Assembly (NCBI GenBank): GCA_045430305.1
Contig: JAILXW010000001.1
Location: forward strand, 1,458,914-1,522,913
Origin: Agarilytica sp045430305
GTDB taxonomy: Bacteria > Pseudomonadota > Gammaproteobacteria > Pseudomonadales > Cellvibrionaceae
Length of the DNA stretch: 64,000 bases
Direction: 5' to 3'
Each line of letters starts with the position of its first letter. Position 1 is the first letter of the stretch. The notes below the pieces were generated by a model. The model was not told the DNA's origin and did no database searches. It was given only the letters and a program-made list of their open reading frames with translations. Positions 1 to 9,158 of this stretch are shown piece by piece. Made by a program: the position numbers and the translations under genes.

Positions 1-284
1 CTCGTAACGACTTTTTTAATACTTACCGCGATACATTGCACAACGCAGGGTTTCACACTAAAGAAATTTCTAAGCCCGGCGAGTGTTCAGTATATACAAC
101 ATACACAGTGCAATATGGCAATCATTGGGGCCTATATTTGGCTAGAGCGAATCTTAACTTCTACAAAGATGGAGAGTTGGTTGGTTCCGCGTCCTATAAA
201 GCACCACGAGCGGACCCATCTAAGCATGGCCGAGTGCAAGGGAAGATTCAAAAGTTAGTGAACGGGGTTTTTGGTAACGAGTAA
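1..284 (+). CDS. Sbal_3080-like lipoprotein, 3' part only
   Basis: The frame is open from the window edge (first full codon at 3) to TAA at 282-284, so the N-terminus with its expected lipobox is outside the window. The visible 94 residues contain a Cys followed by a Tyr/Thr-rich strand, a YLARANLNFY-like segment, then DGELVGSASY and a closing KIQKLV segment. This order resembles the Sbal_3080 family of small lipoproteins, which are frequent as integron cassettes. The function of the family is not known. A short attC-like palindrome begins two bases after the stop, which fits a cassette origin. The family call is from memory of the pattern, not from an alignment. Confidence 0.55.
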   Translation, partial: RNDFFNTYRDTLHNAGFHTKEISKPGECSVYTTYTVQYGNHWGLYLARANLNFYKDGELVGSASYKAPRADPSKHGRVQGKIQKLVNGVFGNE

Positions 285-285
285 A

Positions 286-327
286 ACATAACACGCTGTT
301 CAATTCGTCGCTTTTTTTGCGTTATAT
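286..327 (+). repeat. Short attC-like inverted repeat
   Basis: ACATAAC at 286-292 is answered by GTTATAT at 321-327, with an extended ATAAC(a)CGC / GCGTTAT pairing. It directly follows a cassette-type gene and resembles the outer core boxes of an integron attC site. At about 42 bp it is much shorter than the 105-140 bp sites at the right end of the window, so it may be a deleted attC or simply a hairpin. Confidence 0.35.
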
Positions 328-342
328 ACCGGTAGAAATTAG

Positions 343-408
343 ATGAAGGAAGTAGAAAGAATTATCCGCGTAGACCACGCTGGCGACAATGTAACTCGTA
401 TCACATAG
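343..408 (+). pseudogene. 21-codon ORF resembling COQ7 N-terminus
   Basis: ATG at 343 to TAG at 406 encodes 21 residues including RIIRVDHAGDN. This closely resembles the start of COQ7/demethoxyubiquinone hydroxylases (RIIRVDHAGEN followed by a G-A-x-RIY stretch). Nothing COQ7-like follows, because the next gene starts 8 bp later in another frame. Its stop codon overlaps the AGGA that probably serves as the ribosome site of that gene, so translational coupling is possible. It may be a gene relic captured at a recombination point, a leader peptide, or a chance match; 21 residues cannot decide. Confidence 0.4.
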
Positions 409-416
409 GAAACAAC

Positions 417-968
417 ATGAAGCACCCTAGACATCAAGTGTTGATAAAATTCACAATGCTGTGCTTGATTTTATTTTCATACTTCTCTTATCTAACATAT
501 CAATACGATCTTTTAACCGGAGGTGTCGCAGCCTTAATCACATGGAGTTTCTTCGTGCTATGCACTCCAATCGCAGATGCAGGTTTCTTGTTAGATTTCC
601 CGATCAGGGTACTGTTTAACATTAGAATGATATGGTCAGAAATCGCAGTTTGGGCTATTGCTATTATTATCAATATCGTTTCATTAATATATTTTAGTCA
701 GTTTTATGAAATTACATTCATCACTAAAACCATGAAAATCATATTAACAACACCCTACCCATACTGGTTAGTGATCTTACTCTCTGGGATTGGAACATTT
801 CTTTCTATTCGTTTTGGTGATGAATTAATGGATGTACTCCATCATAAACATCGGAAATTCTACCTTAGCCATCATTTCAAACACGAAATAGTCCTATTTG
901 TGTTTTTTCTCTTTGTTATTTTTGGCTATTACGAAATTATTTCTACGTTAGGGATCGACGTTAAATAA
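417..968 (+). CDS. Small polytopic membrane protein, unknown
   Basis: The 183-residue product has about five hydrophobic segments (roughly residues 9-27, 32-51, 74-93, 113-131 and 155-173), with a basic His-rich loop (HHKHRKFYLSHH region) before the last one. I do not recognise a family and see no catalytic motif. The ATG at 417 is preceded by AGGAAAC at a proper distance. AT-rich codon use differs from the nirBD genes to the right and fits acquired DNA, as does the cassette-like gene to the left. Confidence 0.65.
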   Translation: MKHPRHQVLIKFTMLCLILFSYFSYLTYQYDLLTGGVAALITWSFFVLCTPIADAGFLLDFPIRVLFNIRMIWSEIAVWAIAIIINIVSLIYFSQFYEITFITKTMKIILTTPYPYWLVILLSGIGTFLSIRFGDELMDVLHHKHRKFYLSHHFKHEIVLFVFFLFVIFGYYEIISTLGIDVK

Positions 969-1049
969 ACGCTCATCGTACTCACGCACATTCCAGAGAG
1001 CACGCGATGCAACACACAGAAAGGCTCTATATAGGGGCGTTTATTTCAA

Positions 1050-1076
1050 AATAAAAAAAGGCGACCGAAGTCGCCA
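1050..1076 (-). terminator. Intrinsic terminator of nirBD
   Basis: On the minus strand, GGCGAC-TTCG-GTCGCC (1060-1075) is followed by a run of seven T (1053-1059). It lies 45 bp after the nirD stop. Confidence 0.9.
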
Positions 1077-1119
1077 ACTAGGTGCAAATTGCTTCTTGGA
1101 GGAAAACTTAAGCTAAACG

Positions 1120-1461
1120 TTAAGCTACGCCGAGTTCAATGAAGTCATCGGCTATGCGCACTGGAAAGATTTTGATTTTCACATTTTCATCTTCTAAGCA
1201 CTGGCCTGATGCCAATTCAAAATGCTGCTTGTAGATAGGCGATGCCACAACAACCTTACCATCAAGATCACCAACAATACCTCTTGCAAGCACAGCCGAT
1301 TGAGTAAACGGATCAATTGCACTAACAGCGTAGTAGTCGTCGCTTACATTAAATATTGCTACCTGCTCGCCACCTATAAGCGCACGCACGCCAATAGAAG
1401 GAATAATTTCATCTGTGGCGCACACCCGCTGCCATTGCGATACCGTTTCTTTATTTGACAT
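1120..1461 (-). CDS. nirD: Nitrite reductase (NADH) small subunit NirD
   Basis: The 113-residue protein is the small, Rieske-fold partner of assimilatory NADH-nitrite reductase, which reduces nitrite to ammonium in the cytoplasm. As usual for NirD it has the Rieske fold (GVRALIGGEQVAIF, then YAVSAIDPFTQSAVLARG, and a C-terminal VRI strand) but lacks the Cys/His cluster ligands of true Rieske proteins. It begins 19 bp after the nirB stop, with GGAG upstream, so the two are co-transcribed and end at the terminator at 1050-1076. Length is typical. Confidence 0.93.
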   Translation of the reverse strand: MSNKETVSQWQRVCATDEIIPSIGVRALIGGEQVAIFNVSDDYYAVSAIDPFTQSAVLARGIVGDLDGKVVVASPIYKQHFELASGQCLEDENVKIKIFPVRIADDFIELGVA

Positions 1462-1480
1462 GTTTTTACTCCTTCAACGT

Positions 1481-4030
1481 TTACGCAGATGTTTTTATTT
1501 CGTTGTTATCGACGATACGAACAATTTCTTCTTCCGTAGCCGGGCGAATTTGTTCACGCTCTTCTACAAATACAACGGTATTGTCTTTTTCGTCACTATT
1601 CACAAACGTTCTAAAACGTTTGAGCTTATTCTCATCTTCGATTGTGGTTTTCCACTCGCACTGATAATTCTCAATTACGATAGCCATTTCACTTTCGAGT
1701 TCTTCTGCGAGATTTAGCTTGTCATCGATTACGACTGACTTAAGGTAATCTAAACCACCTTCTAAGTTGTCCATCCATACCGATGTACGCTGCAGCCTAT
1801 CGCCAGTACGAATGTAGAACATCAAGAAGCGATCGATGTATTTAATAAGAGTTTCGTCATCTAACCCTGTCGCAAATAAGTCTGCGTGTCGCGGTTTCAT
1901 TCCGCCATTACCGCATACGTATAAACTCCAGCCATTTTCTGTTGCGATCACACCAACATCTTTACTCTGTGCTTCGGCACATTCTCGTGTACAACCAGAA
2001 ACAGCGAATTTTAGTTTGTGGGGCGCGCGCAGGCCCTTGTATCGGTCTTCAATATCGATCGCCATTTTGACAGAGTCAAGTACACCATAACGACACCATG
2101 TACTGCCTACGCAAGACTTTACAGTACGCGTTGATTTACCGTAGGCATGGCCCGTTTCAAATCCAGCGTCTATTAGCACTTTCCATATTTCAGGTAGTTC
2201 GTGCTGTTGCGCACCAAACAAATCGATACGTTGGCCGCCAGTAATCTTGGTGTAAAGATTATATTTTTTGGCAACCTCGCCAAGCACAATGAGTTTTTCT
2301 GGTGTGATTTCACCACCTGCAATACGAGGGACAATCGAATAAGTCCCATTCTTTTGCATGTTCGCCATAAAGTGATCGTTGGTATCTTGCAAAGCAGCAT
2401 GCTGATCTTTCAAAACATATTCATTCCAGCAGCTCGCCAAAATCGAACCAACGGTGGGCTTACAAATATCGCAGCCCAAACCTTTACCGTGCTTTTCGAT
2501 AAGCTCATCAAAGGTTTGAATTTTTTCTACACGAACAATGTGGTAAAGCTCTTGGCGCGTGTGGGCAAAATGCTCACAGAGATCGGTGTTTACTTCCACA
2601 CCAAGCTTTTCCAATTCAGAATTCATAACTTGTGTTGTTAGCGCAATACAACCACCGCAACCTGTACCTGCTTTGGTACTCGATTTAATATCGCCGATAG
2701 TACAAGCGCCTTCAGCAACCGATTGGCAAATTTGACCTTTTGTCACTTCATGACAGGTACAAATGTGTGCTTCATCTGGCAAAGCATCAACACCCATTCC
2801 CGCTGGGGCTGCGCCATCTAAAGCAGGCAAAATCAATGCTTCAGGTGTTTCGGGTAATTCCATGCCGTGAACACACATCTGCTGCAGTGTTCCGTAGGCC
2901 TCAGCATCACCAACGAGCACGGCACCCAAAAGTGTCTTGTTGTCTTCACTTACAACTAGGCTTTTGTAAACCTCATTTACACCATCTTGATACACGTATG
3001 TACGAGCACCGGGGGTAACTGCTTGTGCATCACCAATGCTCGCAACGTCTACACCAAGTAATTTTAACTTGGTACTCATATCTGCACCGGTAAACTCTTC
3101 TTGCTCACCTTTAATTTGTGCAGCAACAACTTTCGCCATTTGATAGCCTGGCGCAACCAAACCAAATATTTTTCCATCCCAAAGGGCACATTCGCCAATG
3201 GCATACACATCTTCCACAGAAGTGCGGCAGAAGTTATCGACAACGATGCCGCCGCGCTCACCAATTTCAATATCATAGCTGCGAGCAAGATCATCGCGGG
3301 GGCGAATACCCGCAGAAAATAAAATCATGTCCGTCTCTAAATGAGAACCGTCTGCAAAGTTCATTCGATAGCGTGCGTCTTCGCCTTCAACTATTTCTTT
3401 GGTGTTTTTTCCTGTGTGAACATTTACACCAAGACCTTCAATTTTGTTGCGAAGTACTTTACCGCCGCCTTCATCCAGCTGAACAGCCATCAGGCGGGGC
3501 GCGAATTCCACCACGTGTACTTCTAAGCCTAAATTTTTCAGAGCGTTTGCAGCCTCTAAACCCAAAAGCCCGCCACCGACAACAACGCCAGTTTTACTAA
3601 CTTTTGATGAAGCGGTCATCGCATCTAAGTCTTCAATCGTGCGATACACCAAACAATGTTCTTGCTCGCCACCAGGAATAGGCGGCACAAAGGGGTATGA
3701 GCCAGTAGCGAGTACAAGCTTGTCGTACGCTTCTTCTCTACCACTTTCTGTAACAACTTTTTTCTCATCGAGCTTTAACTCAGCGACTTTGTCGTTAAGG
3801 ACAAAATAGACACCGTTGGTTTCGTAGTATTCTTCCGATGTCAGCATCAAATCTTCTGCCGTTGCACCAGAAAAATAGGAACTAAGTTGTACCCGGTCGT
3901 ACGCCAAGCGAGGCTCTTCCGAAAATGTAATGATGTCGTACCCAGCGGCTTTTTCATCGGCCAGCATATTTTCTATAAATTTATGCCCAACCATGCCGTT
4001 TCCAATGACGACGATTCTTTGTTTACTCAT
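1481..4030 (-). CDS. nirB: Nitrite reductase (NADH) large subunit NirB
   Basis: This 849-residue enzyme carries the catalytic chain of siroheme-dependent assimilatory nitrite reductase. In order there is an FAD/NAD(H)-binding oxidoreductase half starting at RIVVIGNGMVGHKF, a BFD-like 2Fe-2S segment (CTCHEVTKG ... GTGCGGC), then the nitrite/sulfite reductase ferredoxin-like half. The siroheme/4Fe-4S cysteines are visible as CVGSTWC and, about 40 residues on, SGCTRECAEA. I start at the ATG at 4030 (MSKQRIVV), which has AGAGGAAC at the right distance; an upstream in-frame start at 4066 lacks one. No nitrate reductase gene is beside it, although the MoCo genes that such an enzyme needs are divergently placed. 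Confidence 0.96.
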   Translation of the reverse strand: MSKQRIVVIGNGMVGHKFIENMLADEKAAGYDIITFSEEPRLAYDRVQLSSYFSGATAEDLMLTSEEYYETNGVYFVLNDKVAELKLDEKKVVTESGREEAYDKLVLATGSYPFVPPIPGGEQEHCLVYRTIEDLDAMTASSKVSKTGVVVGGGLLGLEAANALKNLGLEVHVVEFAPRLMAVQLDEGGGKVLRNKIEGLGVNVHTGKNTKEIVEGEDARYRMNFADGSHLETDMILFSAGIRPRDDLARSYDIEIGERGGIVVDNFCRTSVEDVYAIGECALWDGKIFGLVAPGYQMAKVVAAQIKGEQEEFTGADMSTKLKLLGVDVASIGDAQAVTPGARTYVYQDGVNEVYKSLVVSEDNKTLLGAVLVGDAEAYGTLQQMCVHGMELPETPEALILPALDGAAPAGMGVDALPDEAHICTCHEVTKGQICQSVAEGACTIGDIKSSTKAGTGCGGCIALTTQVMNSELEKLGVEVNTDLCEHFAHTRQELYHIVRVEKIQTFDELIEKHGKGLGCDICKPTVGSILASCWNEYVLKDQHAALQDTNDHFMANMQKNGTYSIVPRIAGGEITPEKLIVLGEVAKKYNLYTKITGGQRIDLFGAQQHELPEIWKVLIDAGFETGHAYGKSTRTVKSCVGSTWCRYGVLDSVKMAIDIEDRYKGLRAPHKLKFAVSGCTRECAEAQSKDVGVIATENGWSLYVCGNGGMKPRHADLFATGLDDETLIKYIDRFLMFYIRTGDRLQRTSVWMDNLEGGLDYLKSVVIDDKLNLAEELESEMAIVIENYQCEWKTTIEDENKLKRFRTFVNSDEKDNTVVFVEEREQIRPATEEEIVRIVDNNEIKTSA

Positions 4031-4502
4031 TTTTGATGTTCCTCTGTGCTCAACTATTAGCCACAATTACAATAAAAGTAACCGTCGCGAGCCATGTTGA
4101 GATCTTATCTATTGCACCTATTCGCCTACGGAGCAAATTGAGTGCCACTTACGGCGAGATCGCAACCACAATTATTTTTTCTATATATATCAATCAGTTA
4201 AAACACCCCTAGCTGATTTTTTTCATTTCCAAGGAGCATTTTAAAGATTGAATAACGCACCAATAAGATGCTTTTTTGCACCAGTCGAGCGCATCCTTAT
4301 GGTGCTCACCTTTCATCTAAACGGGGTTCATCACGTATTTAGCGCCATAAATGCACCACAATGAAACACAACCATGACTAACACATGGGTTTTACTTGTA
4401 GGTATTCACTATATTCCTGAGCAAGATACAAGCGCCTATCCTTGATATTGAACAAATCTAGATAGAAGGAAGAGATAGCCTTTTAAGGGTTAAAAGTGAA
4501 TA
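4031..4502. other. Divergent nirB / moaA control region
   Basis: This 472-bp gene-free stretch must hold promoters for nirBD (minus) and moaABE (plus). It is AT-rich with an imperfect long palindrome at 4257-4305. I looked for sigma-54 and FNR boxes and found none that fit well. No ORF of note is present. Confidence 0.7.
4257..4305. promoter_or_regulatory. Long imperfect inverted repeat upstream of nirB
   Basis: The 15-base arms GCACCAATAAGATGC (4257-4271) and GCATCCTTATGGTGC (4291-4305) are inverted copies with few mismatches, separated by 19 bp. It could be an operator for a dimeric regulator or a hairpin in the nirB leader. No regulator is identified. Confidence 0.4.
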
Positions 4503-5504
4503 ATGCATCGCATGGAACAAACATTTCTTCGCGATACTTTTGATCGGAAAATCGATTATTTACGACTGTCGGTCACTGACCGCTGTGATTTTCGCTGCCT
4601 GTACTGTATGGCAGAGGAAATGACTTTCTTACCCAAAAAGGAAGTGCTTTCGCTTGAGGAACTGATACGCGTAAGTGACATATTTGTTCAGTTGGGCGTG
4701 AAAAAAATTCGTGTGAGTGGTGGTGAGCCTTTAATTCGCAAAGACGCTTTGCTCTTGCTCAAACAGCTAGGGCGCCTTTCTTCTCTCGAAGAGCTGTGTT
4801 TAACCACCAACGCCTCGCAGCTAGAAAAAACGGCAAAAGACATTTACCAGGCAGGTGTTAAACGCATCAATATCAGTTTGGATAGCCTAAAGCCCGAGCG
4901 TTTTCGCCAACTGACTCGCCACGGTGATTTAAATGTGGTGTTACGCGGAATCGACAAAGCACTTGAGCAAGGCTTCCAAGGTATCAAGATCAATGCTGTA
5001 TTAATGCAGCAATACAATATTGATGAAATTATTGATTTGGCAGATTTTGCGCTAAAACGTGGTTGTGATATTAGCTTTATTGAAGAAATGCCATTAGGGG
5101 AAATAAGCTCCCACTCACGTGCGCAGGAATTTATTAGTAGTGCGCATGTACGTAATATTCTTTCTCAGAAGTTTGATCTTAAAGAAAGTACAGTAACAAC
5201 CGGCGGCCCCTCAAAATACTGGAGCGTCGATGGGTGCAAAAACAAGCTTGGGTTTATTTCCCCGCACAGTGAAAACTTTTGCGCGAGCTGTAACCGAGTC
5301 AGAGTAACAGCCGAAGGTAAATTGCTTTTGTGCTTAGGCAACGAAGACAGCCTCGATTTAAAAGCTTTAATACGCTCAGAACGCAACGATGACGATATTA
5401 AACAGGCCATCATCGCAGCGATGCAATACAAACCAGAAAAACACGAATTCAACTTAGATCAGCCCCCCCAAATATTGCGTTTTATGAATGCTACCGGGGG
5501 CTAG
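4503..5504 (+). CDS. moaA: GTP 3',8-cyclase MoaA
   Basis: The 333-residue radical-SAM enzyme makes the first step of molybdenum cofactor synthesis, converting GTP to 3',8-cyclo-GTP. The N-terminal radical-SAM cysteines are CDFRCLYC (about residues 28-35), followed by VSGGEP. The second 4Fe-4S cluster motif, CASCNRVR with a Cys 14 residues later (LLLC), is near the C-terminus. The chain ends in the essential Gly-Gly (NATGG). An ATG at 4512 is an alternative start. It heads moaA-moaB-moeA, with only 22 bp to moaB. Confidence 0.96.
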   Translation: MHRMEQTFLRDTFDRKIDYLRLSVTDRCDFRCLYCMAEEMTFLPKKEVLSLEELIRVSDIFVQLGVKKIRVSGGEPLIRKDALLLLKQLGRLSSLEELCLTTNASQLEKTAKDIYQAGVKRINISLDSLKPERFRQLTRHGDLNVVLRGIDKALEQGFQGIKINAVLMQQYNIDEIIDLADFALKRGCDISFIEEMPLGEISSHSRAQEFISSAHVRNILSQKFDLKESTVTTGGPSKYWSVDGCKNKLGFISPHSENFCASCNRVRVTAEGKLLLCLGNEDSLDLKALIRSERNDDDIKQAIIAAMQYKPEKHEFNLDQPPQILRFMNATGG

Positions 5505-5526
5505 TCGCTAGCGGTAGAGATGCTTT

Positions 5527-6051
5527 ATGTCAGAAAAATTCGACACCTTTATTCCCCTTAATATATGTGTGTTAACGGTAAGTGATACCCGCAACCTAGA
5601 AAATGACACTTCTGGGCAAGCACTAGAAGACATGCTCGTGGAAGCAGGCCACCAACTTTATCGCCGAGAGCTCATTAAAGATGACGTTTATCATATTCGA
5701 GCCATCACCAGTCAATGGGTTTTCGATCAAGATGCTCAGGTCGTTGTGATAACGGGCGGCACGGGCTTCGCAGGACGAGACAGTACTCCTGAGGCAATAT
5801 CCCCCTTACTCGATAAAGAAGTCATAGGTTTTGGCGAACTTTTTCGACAAATTTCATTTGAGGAAATTGGCACTTCAACAATTCAATCGCGCGCACTTTC
5901 AGGCCTTGCGAATAAAACGTTAATATTCTGTTTGCCCGGCTCAACCGGCGCAGTTAAAACAGCCTGGACAAAAATCATCGAGTCGCAACTCAATTCTACC
6001 ACTCGCCCCTGTAACTTCGTGGGCCAGCTCGTTAAGAAAAACAACCCGTAA
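5527..6051 (+). CDS. moaB: Molybdopterin adenylyltransferase-type protein MoaB
   Basis: The 174-residue MoaB/MogA-fold protein adenylylates molybdopterin or binds it ahead of metal insertion. The family signatures ITGGTGFAGRDSTPEA, GFGELFR and LPGST are all present in order. It is the second gene of the MoCo operon, 22 bp after moaA and 30 bp before moeA. Confidence 0.93.
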   Translation: MSEKFDTFIPLNICVLTVSDTRNLENDTSGQALEDMLVEAGHQLYRRELIKDDVYHIRAITSQWVFDQDAQVVVITGGTGFAGRDSTPEAISPLLDKEVIGFGELFRQISFEEIGTSTIQSRALSGLANKTLIFCLPGSTGAVKTAWTKIIESQLNSTTRPCNFVGQLVKKNNP

Positions 6052-6081
6052 AATACTGGTTAATTTTATTTTTAAAACGCC

Positions 6082-7275
6082 ATGCTAGAAATCGATCAAG
6101 CACAACAACACATTTATGATGCAGTAGAAGAAATTCGCAGCACCGACACTATTTCTATTGCAGACGCTCATGAACGCGTTCTCGCAAAAGATATTATTTC
6201 ACACATGGATGTTCCACCAGAAACCAATAGCGCAATGGATGGCTTCTCGGTTTGCATAAAAGATATAAAAGAAGTGCCTACCACCTTGCCTGTAGGCCAA
6301 CGCATTGCCGCTGGCGACAAAGCTTCGCCACAAATACCGCAAACGGCATCCAGAATATTTACCGGCGCGGTTATTCCAGAAAATGCCGACGCCGTTGTTA
6401 TGCAAGAAAACTGCGAGTACAACGACGACCCATTTGTAACAATAAATAAAATGCCGCACCTAGGGGAAAACATTCGCATAAAAGGCCAAGACATTGCGGC
6501 TGATACTTGCATACTTGAAAAGGGACAAAAACTACAGGCACAACACATCGGTTTACTTGCATCTATTGGTCAAGAGTCTGTCGAGGTAAAACGGCAGATC
6601 TGCGTTAGCCTCCTGTGCACTGGCGATGAATTGGTAAACCCTGGCGACGCATTAAGACCGGGGCAAATATACAACTCTAACCAATATATGCTGGCCAGCA
6701 TGCTTAGGTCTACCGGGGTAAAAGTTAAAACTGTGCCCGCCGCCGCCGATGAGCTTGACACTATTAAAGACAAGCTTTCTATTCTGGCAACCACTTCAGA
6801 TTTAATTATTTCTACTGGTGGCGTGTCTGTCGGCGAAGAAGACCACGTAAAAACTGCGGTTGAGGCACTAGGCTCATTAGATTTATGGAAGGTCAATATC
6901 AAACCGGGCAAACCACTGGCGTTTGGAAAAATCAAATCTACTCGCTTTCTGGGGCTGCCCGGCAACCCTGTCTCGGCATTTGTCACATTCGCGTTTTTCG
7001 CCCTGCCAGTAATTAAAAAACTCCAGGGGCAAATGCTGGAATCCCCGTTTAGTATCACCGTACCCGCATGTTTTGAAATATCGAAAAAGAAGTCTCGCCC
7101 CGAGCTAATGCGCGTATCTGTTTCAAACAAGGGCGCCGAAGCCTTTCCGAATCAAAGTTCAGGCGTACTCAGTTCAGTTACTTGGTCAAATGCGTTGGCA
7201 TTGATTCCCAGCCAAACCCTCATTAACGAGGGCGACCCTGTACGTATTTTCCCTATAGACACCTTATTAAAATAG
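6082..7275 (+). CDS. moeA: Molybdopterin molybdenumtransferase MoeA
   Basis: The 397-residue protein inserts molybdate into adenylylated molybdopterin, the last general step of MoCo assembly. It shows the MoeA order: N-terminal PPETNSAMDGF, FTGAVIPENADAVVMQE in domain II, then the MPT-binding core with STGGVSVGEEDHV and LPGNPVSAFV, and a C-terminal beta-barrel. Full length for the family. It ends the MoCo operon, which presumably serves a molybdoenzyme such as nitrate reductase encoded elsewhere. Confidence 0.95.
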   Translation: MLEIDQAQQHIYDAVEEIRSTDTISIADAHERVLAKDIISHMDVPPETNSAMDGFSVCIKDIKEVPTTLPVGQRIAAGDKASPQIPQTASRIFTGAVIPENADAVVMQENCEYNDDPFVTINKMPHLGENIRIKGQDIAADTCILEKGQKLQAQHIGLLASIGQESVEVKRQICVSLLCTGDELVNPGDALRPGQIYNSNQYMLASMLRSTGVKVKTVPAAADELDTIKDKLSILATTSDLIISTGGVSVGEEDHVKTAVEALGSLDLWKVNIKPGKPLAFGKIKSTRFLGLPGNPVSAFVTFAFFALPVIKKLQGQMLESPFSITVPACFEISKKKSRPELMRVSVSNKGAEAFPNQSSGVLSSVTWSNALALIPSQTLINEGDPVRIFPIDTLLK

Positions 7276-7432
7276 TCGAAAGCAAAAAACGTTTAACCCG
7301 TTAATTTTCGCGCCAGCCTATCTCACGCAGGCCGCCCTATTTACGCCTATACTTGGTACTCACTAAAGCTATAGATTGTTACGCCAACGCGACATCTACA
7401 CCCTAAAACTATTTATCTTGTGAGGTTTCGGC

Positions 7433-9052
7433 ATGACCACCCTTAGAGCTCGAGTCATTCAGGCCTTACCCGCCATTGGAATCAGTGCCGCCTTAATCAT
7501 CATTGCCATACATATTACGTATTCCAACGCGCAACTTGAAAAAAACATGAAGGCGTTGTCAGAAGACTTTATACCTGCCATTAACACCGCATTGAACGCC
7601 GAAAAAGACTTATATCAAGCTCGCTATGCGGAATTACAATTTATTGCAGACCCCGACAATCTTAAGGAAAAGCATCGCAGCGTATTCAATGAAAAAGCCA
7701 AACAAGCGAAAGAAAAGTTTTACACATTCGGCGAGCACTTGAGTGATCACCCCGATGTACGCTCAAACAAAAAGGACTTTGAAAACATCTATGAACGCTG
7801 GTTTTATGATGTTGAAATTAGCCTGCACAGCGGCCAAGCCACTGACACGATCCAAGCGCTGAAACAGACCAATGCGAGTTTCATACAGTTGCGTGCAATT
7901 TACGACAAATTAGGAGAGCGAGCGCTAGCTAAAGTACAGGAGATCAACGAACAAACCGCTGATCACATTGGCAGTACGACAGTTATTGTATGGAGCTTGG
8001 CTCTGCTCGCGCTTGCCGCCACCGTGTTGACTCACTTTTTCGCACAACCTGGGCTTAATGCTCACATCGGTAAACTGTCACATAAATTGACGGCACTTGC
8101 AGCGGGCGAAAGCTCTCTCGAGCAACCCCTTGACGCACACGATATAAAACCCTTAGCGCCGGTCGTCAAAAGTATCAATTTACTCACGAAGAATTTTTCT
8201 GACTGCGTTCAAAAAGTTGAAGTAGACTTAACTCGCCTAGAAACGATGGAGTCGGCGTTTGAAAAAACCACCCAAAAAACCTGTGACGTTGCACTCGAAC
8301 AAAGCCACTCAAGCGAAACCATTTTAACCGCCGTGCATGAAATCAACTCCGCAACGCAAGAGCTTGCAGAAATAGCCCAACAAACCAACCAAGAATCAGA
8401 ACACGCCATGGCGCAGTCTGAACAAGGCGTTGCCGTTGTTAGAAAATCGGTGACACAAATCGAAGCGGTATATCAAACCATTGAAGTCGCATCAAAAGAT
8501 GCGCGCACGCTAGTAGATGAATCGAACAACATTTCTAGCGTGCTAGATGTCATTCGCGGCATTGCAGAACAAACCAATCTTCTCGCGTTAAATGCAGCTA
8601 TCGAAGCCGCCCGCGCAGGTGAACAAGGCAGAGGTTTCGCAGTGGTTGCCGATGAAGTTCGATCTTTGGCGAGTAAAACCCAAGAGTCGACAGATAGTAT
8701 TCAAGGTATGATCGAGGCCGTTCAGCAAGGTGTGAACAACGTCGTTCTAAAAATTGAAGAAGGCTTCGAAAAAGTGAGTAACGCCGTGGAGCTTTCCTCT
8801 GAAATTGAAAGCCTGTTATCAGAAACACAAAATCTAATTTCTACAGTACGCGATATGTCTGAGCGCACCACTCACGCAACCACGGCACAATCGGCTGTCG
8901 GCGAAAAAATCAATGGTCACTTAAACCATCTCAACCAACAGACAATGGTGAGTAAAGACATTTCTCTCGACATGCAAGAAAGCCTGAAAAACATTCAGTC
9001 GCTCACCAAAAGTGTACACAGCACAATAGGAAAATTTTCTAAAACAAATTAA
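7433..9052 (+). CDS. Methyl-accepting chemotaxis protein
   Basis: The 539-residue inner-membrane chemoreceptor has a first membrane segment near residues 10-28, a mostly helical periplasmic sensor region of about 150 residues, a second membrane segment near 180-202, and a HAMP-like linker. The cytoplasmic coiled-coil has the conserved hairpin tip EQTNLLALNAAIEAARAGE. No C-terminal CheR-tether pentapeptide is seen. Ribosome site GAGG precedes the ATG. No che genes are adjacent. The ligand is not predictable. Confidence 0.93.
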   Translation: MTTLRARVIQALPAIGISAALIIIAIHITYSNAQLEKNMKALSEDFIPAINTALNAEKDLYQARYAELQFIADPDNLKEKHRSVFNEKAKQAKEKFYTFGEHLSDHPDVRSNKKDFENIYERWFYDVEISLHSGQATDTIQALKQTNASFIQLRAIYDKLGERALAKVQEINEQTADHIGSTTVIVWSLALLALAATVLTHFFAQPGLNAHIGKLSHKLTALAAGESSLEQPLDAHDIKPLAPVVKSINLLTKNFSDCVQKVEVDLTRLETMESAFEKTTQKTCDVALEQSHSSETILTAVHEINSATQELAEIAQQTNQESEHAMAQSEQGVAVVRKSVTQIEAVYQTIEVASKDARTLVDESNNISSVLDVIRGIAEQTNLLALNAAIEAARAGEQGRGFAVVADEVRSLASKTQESTDSIQGMIEAVQQGVNNVVLKIEEGFEKVSNAVELSSEIESLLSETQNLISTVRDMSERTTHATTAQSAVGEKINGHLNHLNQQTMVSKDISLDMQESLKNIQSLTKSVHSTIGKFSKTN

Positions 9053-9158
9053 ATCTAACAACGCTCGGCGCAAGACGAGACGAGCAGCAAGGCTTGGATT
9101 ATAATGAACCCTCTCGTTATCGCCCATTCAACGCCTACTTAATTCTTGCGGCCTATAT

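Noticed and set aside
1836..2090. Plus-strand frame inside nirB
   Set aside because: Antisense to the siroheme-binding region, whose codons are clearly under selection on the other strand.
3118..3600. 160-codon plus-strand frame inside nirB
   Set aside because: Antisense to strongly conserved NirB coding sequence; Gln/Arg/His-rich composition is typical of shadow frames.
4262..4285. Sigma-54 promoter for nirB (TGGTGC...GC on the minus strand)
   Set aside because: GG and GC are 9 bp apart where 10 is required, and the -24 box is poor.
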